DNA of 64,000 bases from Pelodera strongyloides (GCA_036852015.1 JAANDG010000013.1:62001-126000); one strand, 5' to 3'. Counted from the first letter of the stretch, positions 51,655-63,661 are shown. Numbers and translations are program-made. Notes: generated from the sequence alone by a model not told the origin.

Positions 51655-54614
51655 CTACAATCCGTGTATCACCAAATCCTTTTTGCTCTGCACACTAATG
51701 TCTTGTACAGCCTTCGAAATACGGGCAGCAATTTCACTAAAAAGGCACCATTTTAATTCGAATACAGCAAACTATACACATGGACGTGGGACACGTAGGT
51801 CGCTTGTTCTCCACTTCCATTGAGAAACTAGCCCACTTTCTACAACTACCGCACTTATCGCGCTTGATTGATTATCATCAAGATGCATCGTAGGTATATC
51901 AGGGCATAAAACTCGTCGGGAAAAGCTCAAAATCACCATTCAAACTTATATTGTGTTTCCGAAACTTGTGTCTCTTTATGATAAGTTTCTGATTTTCACC
52001 ATACCTGTTCTAATCCTGACGGTGGTATGGCTGCGAGCTCAAGACCACCGTCTAAATTTATGCAATATGCTAATTCGGATGGTGGTTTCGTCGGTCAGAG
52101 CGTCAACGAGTTTATGCCATGAGGTATATGGATTCGTAAAGGTCACAACGCCTAGTGATGCCTAGTTATGAGACGAGACAAACAGTATTCAAGATATACC
52201 TGGAAGGACAAACAAAAGCGAAATACCTTACCTGAACTCTTGGAACTTTTCGTTAGACAATTCGGTTATCCGCACTCTTTCGTGCAAACGGCTGCCGGAT
52301 TCGTCCAGAAGTGGAGCATTACGTCCGCTCATGCCTAGATAAGGAATAGGAATTTAGATAGGGTAAATTTATAAAACAGACACCGAAAAGCTGCATGCTG
52401 TGCATACTCTTTTACTTTTATAATAATATTAAAAAATCATACTCCACACATCATTGAATTTGTGCGTAAAATCACTCACGAACCACCCAAAGCTATTCAA
52501 AACATATCATAAAACACCCCGCCAAATGCGGACGATCACCTCCCGATCCGTAATACATTATATGCAAATTAGTCCAAATCACCTCCCAATCCGGGATGCA
52601 TTACATGCAAATTCGTCTAAATCACCTCCCCAAAATTTTGTGATGCGGACCTAATTTATTCCCTGTTCCAAAAATAGTAACTTAGTAACACTCGCTCATT
52701 TATACATTTGAGTTGATGAACAGCATCAGAATTCATATGCAAATCGCGGAGATGGTGATGCCAACAAATTTATGGAAGACGAGAGTAATGAAGGTGTTTA
52801 TGTGATAGCTCGCCGTCCGGGTCCGGCTTGGCTTAAAGCGAAATGCGAAATACCGGCCGGTTTTTGTAACGCATCGTGGACAACTGAATTCTTACGTATT
52901 TATGCTAATTTGCTCGAATTTTTATTCTAATTTATGTTCATTTGCATAAGCTGCATAAGAAAGCTGGTCTACTCGATCTCGATGTGTTTCAAGAACCGGC
53001 CGGTATTTCGCTTTAATATATGACAAACTAATACCTCTGGTCCTAGGCGGTGCAGCCACCCGATTTCCTCCATTGTCTCGTTCCTCTTTCTCATCATGCA
53101 ATCTGACTTGCTCAGCGTAGTCATTGTATCTCCTCATGTAATCACCAGTGGGCAGATTTAGTCCATCCGAATGGTTGATGTCAATCATATCCTGAAGGGA
53201 AAATCTTCCATTATTGCAAAACACTGGGTTCTACATAGGATCGATGAAGCATAAATAAATCATGGGAGATACAACAATAAATTTCTCATAAAAAATCGCT
53301 TCTTGAAGGGTTCAATCTGATTGCGAGTTCAAAAATAGGTGACATTTGCCATTCTTCGGGTCTTCTAATTTGTCGGAAGTTGTTCCTTGTTCCGCCGCTA
53401 ACTTCACAAACTTGTCGTGTTCAATACATTGTTAAAGCGAAATACCGGCCGGTTTTTGAAACGCATCGAGTACATCAGCATTCTTATGCAGCATATGCAA
53501 ATGAACATAAATTTCGCTATCGTTTCGAGCAAATTAGCATAAATACATAAGAACTAAGTTTTGTCCACGATGCGTTTCAAAAACCGGCCGGTATTTCGCT
53601 TTAAAGTTTTTCTTATTTAAAAACTCAAAAGCACACCTGTTGCATATCATTGATCAGCTGATCAATCATGTCTTCTTCAGTCACAGGCAGAGACGGAGGG
53701 AGCACTGCAGTGGGAAGGCTATCCGGAGCATCGTATCCATTATTCGGAATTCTTTAATTATCCAGAAGTTAAGTAAATAAAGGCTAAAGGTTAAAGATGA
53801 GGCTTCGGTAGTCCGCTCTGGAATGCCGAAATAGTGCGCTGTGAGCTCGATATATAGAGCCTTGGTTACGGAATGGGTGCTAATTATTACTATTAATGAT
53901 AATAATAATAATATGTTAGCAGATTACAAAGAAATAATTTATTCAAGCATTTGGATGAGTCTGTACTTTCTGCATTGTACATATATTTCCGCGTTTGCTA
54001 TTGCTATCATGTTTGATTAATTTCACAAAGCACAACGCGTTATATGAACGAATCAAATCAGTCAACATTCAACATGCCAATTCAATTCAATGACTTGGCT
54101 TTGGCTAAAATATGTTGCTATGACGGAATACGTAGACTGATGAAGATGTTACTATATCAATACAAACCCATTTGTGTTTCCAGGACGTACACGTACAACA
54201 CCTACTGCACCATCTTCGGAAAGCCTCTCATACGGACCTAAAAATAAGAACATTGAATACTCTTAATTCAAACAGAACAAAATAAAATATTACTACAGGA
54301 ACAGATCAATATTTATATTTATGGCAAATACGAAGATAAATTTCTACCAGCGAGGATAAACGTAACGAAAGCTGAATGCGTCGTTTTTGCAAAGACAGAA
54401 AATGTAACGATATTAGTAAGTTTTCCTGCGCCAACGTGCGAAAGATCATACAAGTATTCAATAATAAGAACTCTACGGCTAGCTACCTTTCCGGTAACTA
54501 TTACTATGAACATATTTTCCGCGTTTCATCACACACACACACACACACAAACTTACCACCAAAATCGTCCTCGCTTTCACCGCAGCAACAAAGCTTCCGC
54601 AATACAGATGACAT
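51655..54614 (-). CDS. LAMTOR1: LAMTOR1/p18-like Ragulator subunit
   Basis: Lysosomal membrane anchor of the Ragulator complex that recruits Rag GTPases and mTORC1. Six exons in phase: 54614-54557, 54237-54168, 53751-53637, 53191-53035, 52334-52232, 51736-51655; about 194 residues (human 161). Exon 1 encodes MSSVLRKLCCCGESEDDFG: a Cys cluster fit for palmitoylation, but no Gly at position 2 for myristoylation as in the animal protein. The family core follows: EEDMIDQLINDMQQDMIDIN, MRRYNDYAEQVRLHDE, RNAPLLDESGSRL, NEKFQEFSEIAARISKAVQD and the C-terminus VQSKKDLVIHGL (compare VDAKEELVVQFGIP). Acceptor TATTTCAG lies 8 bp before the ATG. The donor at 54168 (GG/GTTTGT) was chosen to keep phase. 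The gene is divergent from striatin, 1.2 kb away. Confidence 0.88.
52534..52645. repeat. Two-and-a-half copy tandem repeat, unit about 50 bp
   Basis: ATCACCTCCCGATCCGTAAT...ATATGCAAATTAGTCCAA is repeated as ATCACCTCCCAATCCGGGAT...ACATGCAAATTCGTCTAA, then a partial third ATCACCTCCCC. Each full unit has an ATGCAAAT octamer. Confidence 0.8.
52833..53017. repeat. Family A MITE
   Basis: GCGAAATACCGGCCGGTTTTT; AAGAACCGGCCGGTATTTCG followed by CTTTAAT. Its right end is 18 bp from LAMTOR1 exon 4. Confidence 0.9.
53431..53604. repeat. Family A MITE with TTAA flanks
   Basis: GTTAAAGCGAAATACCGGCC and GGCCGGTATTTCGCTTTAAA; one of the best preserved copies, with ATGCAAATGAACATAAAT inside. Confidence 0.93.
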
Positions 54615-55832
54615 CGGTAAAACTGAAATAAGCAAAAATGAATAAAATTTGTATGTAGAAAGAACGTTCTTTTGACGTTTTGAGTTTTGACCATAGAACG
54701 AGGATCGCTTCTCTACACGCACCTGGCTACAACTACCTCCAGGATTTGTGAATAAATATAACCTTCCTTTTAAATACTTTTCTAATTAAGAAATACTTAA
54801 ATTGAAGACATAAAAAAATCAACGTTAATGTAAAATCGAACTCTTAGATGGGAAATACAGCGGGCAGACACAACAATTAGACAATCGAATTTCTCAGAAA
54901 AAGCAAAGACTCGGCAAGAAAAGTCGAACTGATAAGCAGATCGCTGAAAAGTGATAAGCATATCGTTAATGGGGTTTCCATGTATGCGATTCGCTCCTGC
55001 GAAAATGTCAAACCGCTGTCCATGTTTGAGTCGATGTAAATGACAGGGTCCCGCAGCGATTTTGGATTTAGTATGGATCTATTTCAAAATAGTACGGATC
55101 TAGTATGGATCTGATACACTTTCGCTGCAGGACCATGTCAAACGTGCGATTCGCATGGGTTACGGTAGGCAGTTGACATGCATGTAAAATGACTTGAACA
55201 TGGACAGCGGTTTGTCATTTTCGCAGGTGCGAATCGCATACATGGAAACCCCATGAATAGAAAAGGGAAGGAAACAAGAAGTGGGGGCGGCGGTGTTGGT
55301 CACAAGCCAGCAAAAAAATCACACGAGGTGAAGAGGACCCAGTTTGCAAAAATCCTGCATCAGGATTACTTTGATCTTCCATGCTGGATGTCAACAAGAT
55401 TGATGCTATATTGATCTAGCAAAATGAGTTACTACAATATATGTTGCAAAAGCGCTGTCCCAAAATACCGTACCCTTGATCAGTGCGAAACAATCCATTT
55501 TTTGAATACACCTTTAACATATTGAATGGTTTTTTTTTAATTTTAATTTTAATGCGTGCAATGCAAGTTTGTTTCTTTGAAATTCTTTTGTTGAGTTATA
55601 TTCAGTTTAGGAATATAATCGGCGTTGTTGTTAGCTTTGAACTGAATGTTATTGCTTCGCTTCTTGCCTTTGAAGTGTTTGAACATCCGGCGAGGAGTCC
55701 AAATTTGTTGTTGCGAGTATCGTTGTTGCGTAGTTATCAACTGGCCTTATGTTCTTGTATTTCCAGACACGATTACCAGTGCAACGTGGTTTTGAGGTTG
55801 ATTGCCGGGTAGCTAATGTCAGAGAGTGCGAT
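54615..55832. other. Divergent intergenic region LAMTOR1 / striatin
   Basis: Carries the start regions of both genes and one 286-bp palindrome (54969-55254). An acceptor-like GTATTTCCAG at 55758-55767 probably begins the striatin leader exon, 65 bp before its ATG. Confidence 0.55.
54969..55254. repeat. Palindromic element between divergent genes
   Basis: ATGGGGTTTCCATGTATGCG...CGCATACATGGAAACCCCAT, with inner arms GAAAATGTCAAACCGCTGTC and GACAGCGGTTTGTCATTTTC. Inner GGATCTAGTATGGATCT repeats. No other copy seen in the window. Confidence 0.9.
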
Positions 55833-56278
55833 ATGGTGATGGCGTCCAATCAGCAGCAAGGTGGATCCATGCAGGAAGGAGGGCAACAGGAGAATGGCCA
55901 ACAACACACCGATGATGTATGCCTTTTTTGCGGAAATAACGTAGATCTTTCTAAAAAAAACATTGTCATGGCTCCGTGGATTCATATATTCTATGTATAA
56001 AAAAGAATTGTGACTTGCGTGGCAAGGGATGGCATCCGATATGATTGAGGGAGGATATCCGTTGATAGTCGGTTTAAATCAATCACATGGAACGAACTAT
56101 TTTTCAGAGGCGTCCTCCCTATACAATGCATGGAGTGCTCCACTTCATACAACACGAGTGGGGTCGATATGAGATGGAGCGAGCCAGATGGGAGATGGAG
56201 CGTGCCGAAATGCAGGTGCGTTTTCGTTTTGGAAATAGTTAGGGCGCGTTTAAGATGACCGAAAGAAAGAAAAAAATT

Positions 56279-56334
<56 letters not shown>

Positions 56335-59300
56335 CAAAAACAAGAGACGCAGACAAAACCCGAAAATAATTACTGCATTTTTTCAATTTCTTCTAATATT
56401 AAAAAATTTCTTTTTCGGCCATCCTGAACCGCCGAAAAGGGATTTTTTTCTTTCGGTCATCTTGACCGAAGTCCCAGATGCATATTCTCTCTCTGTGACT
56501 ATTCCTTCCATACATAAATCTGTTCATGTGCATAAATGAAGATGCTTTGTTTTGCTGATCGCAACGTACTATATCAAATTATCAAATAGCAATTATACGT
56601 TTCATTCGCACACAGAAAACTAGAATAGCGTTCCTGTGGTTGGTTTGTGGTTTATGCGGTTTATGCGAAACAAAAAAAAACTTGCTAAAATGAGGTAGAA
56701 GAATCGAATAATTTACGTCGTTCATTTCAGGCTCGTATTAGTTTCCTCCAAGGAGAGCGTAAAGGGCAAGAAAACTTGAAAAACGACCTTATACGTCGCA
56801 TAAAGATGCTGGAGTTTTGCCTGAAACAAGAGAGGTATGAAAAAAAAAACTTTACATGTAATGTAAGATAACGTGTAAATTGTACCTTTATATTTTTATT
56901 TTATTTTGAACACTGTTTTATTGTTTTCGAAATTGTATTCTCTTTTTCTTTCTTTCAGGTTTTCATTTATTTTTTAAATTAGGGCGAAGAATTATCGTCT
57001 TACACACAACGGAGAGGAGTTACCAACTCACGAAGAGAATGATTCAGAACCAGGTATAGAGCATAAATGTTCGGTTTACTCGACGAAAGCAGCCAACCTT
57101 TTGTTCATTTTATATATTCGTATGCTAATCCACTCATTTCGTCTTTTTTTATTTCTATAATAATAATATTTACGCACACATAGGTGTATGTAATACATAT
57201 ACGCTGTGGGCGTAAATATTATACAGTTTGACAGAATAATATTGAAAGTGAACGAAAATATTATCAAAAGTTAGAAAACCTAAAAATGTATGAGAATTTG
57301 CATTACAGAGGCTATATCAGTGGATCTAGAAGGCCTGCCAAGTAATCAACAAGGATTCAAAACGGGCCGTCAGCTACTCAAACAATATCTTGAGGTACTA
57401 AAATTTCAATTAGTTAAATTACAAATTATCCGTTTTGAATTATTGGACTTACCAGTTTTAGTTTTTGTATATTTCTACTTGTATTTCAAGTCTAGTGAAT
57501 TTGTTTACAAAACATTAGTTTTCATGAAGTGAGGAGCGAGCGAAAAAAAGAAAAAAAAATAGTTTACCAGATCGTGAGCTGTTCGTCCAGTTCAGTTAAA
57601 TCGAGCATGGAGCTGGGAGCACACTAGTAATTAGTAATCATTTTAAAAATATGTTTTGTGGTTGAAACATTGTGTTAATTGTAATTTGAAATTTCCCGTC
57701 CTATTCCTTAATCCTTCTTTGTTCGATGTAGGAAATTGGTTACTCGGAGCAAATCCTCGATGTGCGTTCGTTTCGAGTGAAGAATCTCCTTGGATTGCTG
57801 AATACTGACGGAGATGCTCCACAAAAGAAAAAGAGCAAGGACAAGGATGACAGGTGAGGGGAGATACTTTAAATTTTTTTAAATTTAAAATTTCTTTTAA
57901 CCCTTTTTTTATTCAAGGGAGTACAAGGGTTTGCTTATGCCATGCTCCGCAGAGGTCCTGAGAGTAGGCGACGAGTTCCAGATGACAAATTGCTCGACGT
58001 CTTCGGGCTAGGGCCAGGAGGGATCGCCCATGATTCCCTCGGCGGGTGGTGGTTTCAAAGTTATCCTTATACTACACAAATACTTGCATTTGCATATGTT
58101 GTGTATTAGAGCAGAATCAGCAGAATACGCTAGTTTAGTATAACTAGTTACTCATCAAAATGGTGAGTATTAAATGTAAATAGTTAGGTCTTCAGACGAG
58201 TACCTAGAAAAGTCTGTAATTAAAACTTGAGCATTCTTCATGCTTACTGGTTGGTACAAGCTGAGAGGAAAAGATGGTTTGGTTGTTTGAATTCAATGCG
58301 TAAAGCGTAAATGTTGTTCTTAATATTCTTTGTTTTTGTCGTGTTATTTAAATAGAGTAGTATGCATATAAATACGAGATACGCGCGAACTTTTAGTCGA
58401 ATTATGTTCATTTTCATATTGATTATGGAAATGCAGTTGTCTCAAAACCGGTCGTTATATCGCTTTAATATTTAACGTTATCACTTTCGGTTCTAGTGAC
58501 AGTGATCTGGATGATCGTCAGCCTGATGATCTTGACATGGATGCCGACGCTGCCGTAGCAATGGAGGAGTTTGATTTTTTAAAGGTCGGTTTTAGTTTTG
58601 TGGCTTTTTGGGGGTTTTACATTTCAAGTATCTTCATTTGCTTGATATAACATATGTGGAATATATTGACATATGTGTGCACTGCACGAGCACGTGTATT
58701 TACGTTTCATTAAGACAATGTGGAATATACATGGCATATATGTGCACGTGTATTTGCATTTCGTAAAAACCACTCAACTCAAATGTGTGTAAAATTCAAA
58801 GTGTCGTTCAGGGGTTATGCGATTGCTCAAGAGCAGCTACAACTACAACTGAAAGAATTTAATATTTAAGGGTCAGGGCGGTGACGACGAGTGGGACGGT
58901 AGTGTTGTGAAGGAGAAATTGGAAAAGTACAAGTAAGTTTTTCATTATTTATCTTCGGAAATAGTTTTTTTTGGGGGGGGGGGAATGGTATACTTCTCTT
59001 GTAATTTGTAATGTTTCATGAAATGGTTATACATTACCTTAATTGTCCGGTTCAGTCTATTGCCACTTCTTATACCAAATTTCCCATTGAATGTTCAGAG
59101 CGGAGACTCGTCAGAAACGCTCCAGTTCTTGCTCGGATGACGGAAAACATATCGTAGGTTGGTGAAACTTTTTAGAGTTGAAGTTGATTTGAAGTTTGAA
59201 GTTGGTAATTCGAAGTATAATTTGACCTACTTATGTGAATTATTTTAGATGATCCCATGACTGGCCAGCCCAAGGGAAAGAGGGTGGTGAGTATTGAATA

Positions 59301-62300
59301 TTTCTGCTCCCTAAATTCTTGCCTTTGTTTTTACTTGTTGACAATTGACGTGATAAACTTGTTGAGAAACCGAGAAATATTGCCGTTTCTGTCTCATTTG
59401 AATTATTTATTGGCGTAACTTCATGTGTGTTCCGAATAGTTTGTGTTGCATGAAGAGGATAAATTTATAATTTGTATCATAAATGATAGCATATTTTTTG
59501 CTATCCTGTATACTGTAGTGAATCGTAGAGTAGTGATGGAAATGGGAAGGCATGGAAAAGTAATAAAGCTATTGTATTGAGATTAACTGTTAATTTTGTT
59601 TCTAAGTAACGTTTAAAAAAACGAAACGAGTTATATAATATAACTGATATGATTGTAGGGAGTGGGAGAGTATTTGGATGTTAACGAGGCGTTGGGTCTT
59701 TCTCCGGACGATGCGATTGATATCAAGGATAGCTTTGCTGGTGAAGTTAGTTTTTGTGTATTTATTTTATTTATGCGCTTCTAATATTTTAGATTAATAA
59801 GATTAAGATTCGTGGTCAGTTGAGCCCCTGAATATCCTTTTTCTTTTAGCAGATGGTGTTTGATTTTGATGTTATGCGTTATAAACTGAGATGCTTGTAC
59901 CAATAAATTAGATTCATCGTTCGTTTGCATTTTTCTGTGCTGCTATGTTCTTTAAACTTTTTTGGAATTGGATATGCGTGATAATTGCGCGAAACAGGGT
60001 GAATCATGTTCGTGGTCACGTGATATGAAAAAGTTTCTATTTGTAGCCGAATTTTTTGTTTACTTTTTGTATAGTCATGAGTTTATCGTTGTGGGTGTGG
60101 GACTTTCCTATTTACTAGTGTATACGGAACGGAACGTCTTACTATTCTTACTAATCTTTATTATATGGGGATTTGACGATTTACCTTACTACTTTATTTT
60201 ATTTTGTAGTTTCAGTTTTCAGTATGCTTTATTTTCGTACAGGAGGAAGACTCTTCGTGGCGCGCTGCCAAATGGTCGCTCAAGATGACACTTCGGTCAC
60301 ATTTGGATGCGATCCGTGCAATGCAATTCCACCCTGTCGAACCGGTTCTGTTTACGGCATCTGAGGACGGAACGGCGAAGATGTGGAATCTGGACCATAG
60401 CAGGGGAAAGGAGGATAAGCATGGTGGGGTTTTACACAATTTGTGACACTATTTGGATTTTATATTCGTATTCTCGGTAATTGAGTGATTTTTTGTGTTT
60501 ATCCTCAGGTTTTTTTATATTCGCGTCTGCATATTGTATATCTGGTAGTGATAGTGATTATACGTTATACCCATCATCATATCTATGTAGAAGAAATAGA
60601 AAACGACCGAGGAACTGATTGTATTCTGTGTGTTTGTGTGTGTGCCGAAAAATTCGTACATATTTTTACATCCGCTAGTCCTTGTCTCATTTCTCTCTCC
60701 TAGACTCCAGGTCAGGATTTTTTTGTTCTATGTTTTAATGTTTTTACTTATGTATTTAGCTTAACTGTTTCTTTCTTTAGGTGGAACTTCGTTGCTCGAG
60801 CCAGAGCCAATCTACACCTTCCGTGGGCACATGGGCCCCGTGGTGGCCATGGAACTCTCTCCCACTGGCGACAATCTGTATACGGGAGGTGTTGACGGAG
60901 TGGTATGCTGCTGGAATGTGCCGTCGAGTAACACTGATCCCTACGATATGTATGGTAGGTTGCATTGAACAGCGGCTGTGGTTTTCTTGAAACTGAGCCG
61001 CCAGTTAATTAGGTAGCTCATCCGTGTTAGAATGTGAAAGAGAGGAATAGCTCAATCTAGTGTGTGTACGGTAAGCAGATAACTGGACTCGGTGTGAGTT
61101 GTGAGTGTGTGCTGACAATTACGTTAGCACATTATTGTTGAGAATGTGCTGAACTTGATTTTGAGTCAAAAGGTTCGAATTTGAATATAATAATTAATAA
61201 TTCCTTTTAGACGCACGTGTGCTGAATGAAAAGCTGCGTGGCCACACAAATGTGGTGTGGTCGATTGCTTTTCACTCGTCCGATAATCGCCTAGTTTCGG
61301 CATCTGCTGACGGAACTATCAAGCTGTGGGAACCCGGTATTTCATTTTATATTTTATTTTAACTTTGTCAATTACGCTCTGTCTATGTGAGGATAACTGT
61401 GCGGCTTAGGTGTCATTTGTTGTGCTGCATTATCAATTTACTTGTTTTTCGTGCAACGCAATTGGTTCGACGTTAAGAGGGAAGGATAGGCATTAGGTAG
61501 TGGTGCACTTTTATGTGTAGACCTTACGATGCTCTTTATTTAGGACTCGGAAATGCTTGCGAACCACTGCGCACTATGGTTCCATGGGTCGAGGGTCTAC
61601 GCCCGACTTCTGTGGATTTTGTCTCGACGGAGACACACAAACTGCTGGCCGCGTATACGCACAGTGTGGCTGGCGTGATCGATATAGAGACTGGACAGAA
61701 GGTTCTCGACTTTGATTTTGGAGATGGTGAGTGATTATTTATTATTTATTGAACTGATGGAAGACCTGAAATTTGTAGAATGAATGTGATGAATGTAGAA
61801 TGAATGTTTTGGGGTGTGCATTTGATTTTGGAAGTGGGGAGCGGTTATTTTATTTATATTGTTCTAAACTATCCATGTGCCTATGTGCGCGCCAGCACCA
61901 GAACCAGAAATTGTAGTGAGTAGTGCGTTATGAATCAGCATTGAAATGTTTCCTGTGTGATGCTAAAAAAAACGTCAATGTCAGTGACCTGATGTTCGAT
62001 TTCAGTTTAGTGTATTTTATTATTATGATTATTTTTATGATTATTATTATTATTATTATTATTTATTATTAATTTTCAGATCTTGACAAGAGCAGTAACT
62101 TGACCCGAATTCTTTCGCATCCCACAATGGAAGTATCGCTGACTGCGGGTGATGATCGACGGATTAGATACTTTGACAACAAATCAGGTATTTTTATTTT
62201 TATTTTATGTTCTATTTACTTGAAGTATATTATATATATATATATCGTTTGGGTATCGTTACGGGTAAAATAGGGTAAAATATCGTTTGGGTAAAATTAA

Positions 62301-63244
62301 AATTTGAGGCATATGCTCTTTTTCACTATAAATGTCGTACGTACACCGTATATGCCTTTTCCCACTTAGTAATATTTATTTATAACTAATTGTTCCGCTT
62401 TACCTGCACTATTCTGATGTCGCTCCCATTTATTTCAACTTTTAGTGAAACATATCGATGCGTCACGTCATTACGTTTAAAGCGAAATACCGGCCGGTTT
62501 TTGAAACAATTCAAGTACACCAGCATTCTTATGCAGCTCATGCAAACGAACATAAATTAGAATAAAAAATCGAGCTTTGCATAAATACGCACGAATTTCC
62601 GCTGCACAGGATGCTTTCAAAAACCCGGCCGGTATTTAGCTTTAAACTCAAACATACTATTTCTATGAGTTGTATATATTGTCTTTTTATGAACTGATCG
62701 TCTTGTTCAGGCAAATTGATCCACTCGACTGTGGCCCACGTGGAGGGCATATCGTCGCTTGCGATCGATCCGAATGGATTGTACCTTCTATCGGGAAGTC
62801 ACGACGGATCATTACGACTATGGAATATGGAGAAACGATTGTGTCTACAGGTGACTGTTTTTTAAAGCGATATGGTAGGTGGTTAGTGAGTGTGAAGTAC
62901 TTTGCGCTCAGTTGAGTGTTTTTTTAAAGCGATATGGGCGGTTCGTGATTTGAAGGGCCTTTTGTGCGTTTTTGAGTTGCTTCTGTGCTTACTCCGCCCG
63001 AGCTAGTTAGTTCCCTAGCATATAAATTTTTATTCTGAAATGGCACCCGATTTGTCTCGGGAATGCAGCTGTCGCTGTCGAGCATACGCTTCATAAACGA
63101 CGTATCGCGTCGGAGCGCTTTAACTTGTATCACATTTAGGAAATTTCTGCGCATCGCAAGAAGCACGACGCATCGGTCACGTGTGTGGCATTCCATCCAT
63201 CGAGACCGTTGATTGGGTCTGCCGGGGCTGACAGTCTTGCCAAG
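55833..63244 (+). CDS. STRN: Striatin (STRIPAK scaffold, WD40 repeats), last codons uncertain
   Basis: Regulatory B''' subunit of PP2A and core scaffold of STRIPAK (C. elegans CASH-1 family). Eighteen exons in phase: 55833-55916, 56108-56215, 56731-56834, 56983-57053, 57309-57394, 57732-57853, 58497-58584, 58871-58932, 59099-59157, 59249-59286, 59659-59745, 60243-60423, 60781-60954, 61211-61336, 61544-61726, 62080-62187, 62711-62850, 63140-63244; about 642 residues. N-terminus: caveolin-binding/coiled-coil YTMHGVLHFIQHEWGRYEME and ARISFLQGERKGQENLKNDL. Middle: GRQLLKQYLEEIGYSEQILD and an acidic block (DSDLDDRQPDDLDMDADAA). Then WD40 blades (SHLDAIRAMQFHPVEPVLFT, FRGHMGPVVAMELSPTGDNL, LRGHTNVVWSIAFHSSDNRL) ending HPSRPLIGSAGADSLAK. 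Family members end with about three more residues (VFV) after this. Here a GTTTGT donor or read-through (KVCVLIW...) follows, so the true 3' end is not settled. The exon 8 acceptor could be 58871 or 58877. Confidence 0.94.
56241..56470. repeat. AGGGCGCGTT element with A53 homopolymer core
   Basis: AGGGCGCGTTTAAGATGACCG followed by AAAGAAAG, then about 50 consecutive A residues (about 56279-56331), and a right arm CTTTCGGTCATCTTGACC. The arms pair; the poly(A) run sits between them. The right terminal GCGCCCT is not preserved. Confidence 0.7.
58371..58470. repeat. Family A variant remnant
   Basis: ATAAATACGAGATACGCGCG, TTTTAGTCGAATTATGTTCA, then CAGTTGTCTCAAAACCGGTC followed by GTTATATCGCTTTAA. 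Only one end remains. Confidence 0.6.
62030..62076. repeat. (TTA)n microsatellite
   Basis: TTATTATTA repeat of about 40 bp that forms the polypyrimidine-like tract before the striatin acceptor at 62079. Confidence 0.9.
62476..62645. repeat. Family A MITE with TTAA flanks
   Basis: TTTAAAGCGAAATACCGGCC and CCCGGCCGGTATTTAGCTTT followed by AAA; ends about 65 bp before striatin exon 17. Confidence 0.93.
62924..63125. repeat. Hairpin element related to families A/B
   Basis: TTTAAAGCGATATGGGCGGTT...AAACGACGTATCGCGTCGGAG followed by CGCTTTAA. A second partial start (TTTAAAGCGATATGGTAGGT) at 62861 suggests nested insertion. Confidence 0.55.
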
Positions 63245-63370
63245 GTTTGTGTGCTAATTTGGTTTTTAATTACGTTTCTGTTTGTTGGTTTCTTGGAATA
63301 ACCCATGAGAACGTCAAAGGGATAGGGTCACTAGGAATTGCACCTTTTGAATATTTTATACCAGCCGTTC

Positions 63371-63422
63371 GAAGAGCCCTACGGGCTCTTCTCCGACTGG
63401 AGGAATCGGCCTTCGGCCGATT
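63371..63422. repeat. Two consecutive perfect hairpins
   Basis: GAAGAGCCC-TAC-GGGCTCTTC (63371-63391) and AATCGGCC-TTC-GGCCGATT (63404-63422): 9-bp and 8-bp perfect stems with 3-base loops, 12 bases apart, inside the family C element. Confidence 0.85.
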
Positions 63423-63585
63423 GTTACCCTAATTTAAAAAAAAGGAATTTCTTCAAACGTAAAAAAGATGTTCATTTACGTTTATGTGGGAACGTATAAT
63501 ATGGTTCTGGACTTCATGCAAATTTGCATATTTGCTATTGCAATTGCTCTTCTATCTCCTATAAGATCCTCCTCCCATAAGCTAG

Positions 63586-63661
63586 CATAGCTCAACAGGA
63601 AGAGCGTTGGACTGTGAATCGAGAGTGTGGGCTGCTGTGGGTTCGAATCCCGCCAGCGGCA
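63586..63661 (+). ncRNA. tRNA-like segment (His GTG-type loop), probably SINE head or tRNA pseudogene
   Basis: Box A TAGCTCAACAGGAAGAGC with a pairing D stem (GCTC/GAGC), loop CTGTGAA with anticodon GTG, and box B GTGGGTTCGAATCCCGC with a pairing T stem. The acceptor arms (GCTAGCA, CAGCGGC) do not pair, the anticodon stem has a mismatch, and the variable region is about 13 bases, so I do not call a functional tRNA. Confidence 0.4.

Noticed and set aside
52922..53224. 100-residue open frame on - strand as a single gene
   Set aside because: Its first half is LAMTOR1 exon 4; the rest is read-through into a family A MITE.
59962..60288. 108-residue hydrophobic open frame
   Set aside because: It is AT-rich striatin intron 11 running into exon 12 in the wrong frame; hydrophobicity is due to T-rich codons.
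6000..63600. CRISPR array
   Set aside because: The repeats are inverted and dispersed or simple microsatellites; no regularly spaced repeat-spacer pattern, and the genome is eukaryotic.
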